From the NCBI GenBank assembly GCA_965262425.1, contig OZ253536.1, forward strand, positions 1,736,001-1,800,000: a DNA stretch of 64,000 nt, given 5' to 3'. Below are positions 62,610-64,000 of this stretch, in pieces. Numbering within the stretch: position 1 is the first letter of the stretch; each line of letters begins with the position of its first letter. The position numbers were made by a program, and so were the translations under genes. The notes beneath the pieces are model-generated. The model saw only the letters and a list, made by a program, of their open reading frames with translations, was not told the origin of the DNA and made no database searches. Source of the DNA: CAZOZZ01 sp965262425. Its GTDB lineage: Bacteria; Acidobacteriota; Terriglobia; 20CM-2-55-15.

Positions 62610-64000
62610 TAGAACCGAAACTTCAGGCCAAGCTGGATCTGTCGCGGCGCGAAGGCCGAGGTAAACCCGAGCGGGTCGGTCGACCCCAGACTCCGACTGC
62701 CCTCCACATCAAACGTGGACAGAGGCGTCGTGCCGACGATGTTGTTCACTCCCGAAAAATTGACTGTGTTGAAAAGGTTGAAAGCTTCCACCGTGGCCTC
62801 GATCCGGTATTCACGATCACCAAACACGAAGGCTTTGGTCACCCGCAAATCCAGGCTCGTGAACGAGGGGCCCCGGCCGGTGTTCCGGCCGGCGAGCGGA
62901 GGACGATCCGTGTTTGCGTTCGTGTCGCCATTCGCGTCGAAGCCCAGCAGGAGGTTGAAGGGATGGCCGCTCGCAACGGTCAGAATAGGTGACACCGTCA
63001 GGTCCGCCAGTGCCCGGCCTGCTCCAAACCCGCGATCGAGAGGGGACATGAACACTCCACTCACTACGAGACGCTGTCTCTGATCAAATGAGGACAAGGA
63101 CCTTTCGGCGGCCAGATCCAGTTGGTTGGCGGCTTCAAGATCGGTGATGAAGTCGACGGTGTCGTCGATCGCCTTCGAAAACGTGTACGACACCTGAAAC
63201 TGGTGAAAGTCGCTGAAGCGTTTCGAGAGGGTCGCGGTCATCCCGTGATAGATCGACTTGCCGGACGATTCCACCTGGTTACTCTGAAGAATTCTCGGAT
63301 CGATCGGACCGAAAGCAGGTCCAAATGCATTGCCGCCCACAATCCGGAGGTTTGTGTTCCGTGCCCTCAATAGCTTGGTGCCGCTGTTCATCAGGTAACT
63401 GACTCCGCCGCTCAGGTGCGGTGTCAGTTCGCGTTCGATACCGAAGCTCGCCTGCTGGCTGTACGGGTTGATGATGTCGGGAGCCGCTCGAAGCAGGATG
63501 GGTGGTGTGATCCCGGGATTCAGGCCCAACGGCGCTATGTCCGACTCGGTAATCTGTCGAGTCCCCAGAACGCCCTTTTGTTTCAAAAGTCCCCACACCT
63601 GGGCGGAAGTGACGGCGATCCCCAACTGCGGAAGCCCCGTCAAGGGAACGAACAACTGAGAAACTTGCGTGCCGTCGAGAACCTTGTCGATGAAGGCGAC
63701 GGCCTGAAAAATAGGAGAGTAGAACACGCCATACCCACCACGTATCACGGTACCGTCACTAACCTCCCAGGCAAACCCGACACGCGGCGCGACGTTGTTC
63801 CCATCTCGATTCAGAGGCTTGGCCTGCAACTCGAGGTCGTAGCGGAACCCGAGGTTCAAGGTCAGACCTGAAGTCACGCGAAACTTGTCCTGGATGTAGC
63901 CGGCGAGCAGTTTGTTTGTGACGTCCGCCTTCGGGTCTCCGAATCCCTGCTGGTAAAAGAGCGGCAGCCCGAGGTTGAACGCCTGAAGGGATGTAATCGG
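62609..64000 (-). CDS. TonB-dependent receptor (Oar-like), C-terminal part
   Basis: The frame is open from 64000 to the TAG at 62609-62611, giving about 463 residues of the C-terminal beta-barrel of an outer-membrane receptor; the plug and N-terminal carboxypeptidase-regulatory domain lie outside the window. Alternating barrel strands are visible: TLNLGFRYDLELQAKP, VAPRVGFAWEVSDGTVIRGGYGVFY, IYHGMTATLSKRFSDFHQFQVSYTF, ending IQLGLKFRF with the terminal Phe typical of outer-membrane proteins. This type is greatly expanded in Acidobacteriota and is thought to import large or polymeric compounds. Confidence 0.9.
   Translation of the reverse strand, partial: PITSLQAFNLGLPLFYQQGFGDPKADVTNKLLAGYIQDKFRVTSGLTLNLGFRYDLELQAKPLNRDGNNVAPRVGFAWEVSDGTVIRGGYGVFYSPIFQAVAFIDKVLDGTQVSQLFVPLTGLPQLGIAVTSAQVWGLLKQKGVLGTRQITESDIAPLGLNPGITPPILLRAAPDIINPYSQQASFGIERELTPHLSGGVSYLMNSGTKLLRARNTNLRIVGGNAFGPAFGPIDPRILQSNQVESSGKSIYHGMTATLSKRFSDFHQFQVSYTFSKAIDDTVDFITDLEAANQLDLAAERSLSSFDQRQRLVVSGVFMSPLDRGFGAGRALADLTVSPILTVASGHPFNLLLGFDANGDTNANTDRPPLAGRNTGRGPSFTSLDLRVTKAFVFGDREYRIEATVEAFNLFNTVNFSGVNNIVGTTPLSTFDVEGSRSLGSTDPLGFTSAFAPRQIQLGLKFRF

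Overview
The window looks like chromosome from an Acidobacteriota-type, Gram-negative heterotroph. The pointers are an Oar/carboxypeptidase-regulatory-type TonB receptor, a DUF1549/DUF1553 + DUF1501 pair, a fused LptF-LptG permease, lpxD and many secreted peptidases. This placement is inferred from gene content; no rRNA or tRNA was seen.

Layout. 0-7 kb: end of a DUF2461 gene, a secreted protein of unknown function, and a DUF1549/DUF1553 gene (cut by an IS256-family element) followed by its DUF1501 partner. 7-14 kb: cupin, a four-domain metallo-beta-lactamase/REC/cNMP/GGDEF protein, EcsC-like protein, OPT transporter. 14-18 kb: lysine/DAP operon (M20 deacylase-dapB-dapA-dapD), then cyaY and a VOC protein. 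18-28 kb: asparaginase, membrane protein, HEAT protein, M23 and S9 peptidases, an IS630 element nested in an older repeat, a second M20 peptidase and ccdA. 28-36 kb: an ABC exporter cluster (permease, lipoprotein, permease, membrane-fusion protein, ATPase) in which three genes are broken by mobile DNA. 36-50 kb: aminotransferase, two LLM oxidoreductases, SixA, DUF1054, M61 peptidase, a tiny Rdx/SelW-type selenoprotein, thiD, MOSC, TIGR01777 epimerase, lptFG and metK. 50-64 kb: xerD, murJ, lpxD, ppdK, recO, PfkB kinase, TPR protein, rhomboid, AzgA-type permease, and the 3' part of a TonB receptor.

The most unusual property is repeat load. Most gene-free gaps above about 150 bases are filled by terminal-inverted-repeat elements of at least eight families, here named A-H. 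Family A is five apparently identical 317-bp copies with 8-bp AT-rich target duplications; it has broken two genes and apparently deleted part of one. Families B, C, D and G repeatedly start exactly at TAG stop codons of neighbouring genes.

The best single hidden gene is at 42655-42882: a 75-residue Rdx-family protein with a CxxU motif encoded by in-frame UGA, followed by a compact stem-loop placed like a bacterial SECIS element.
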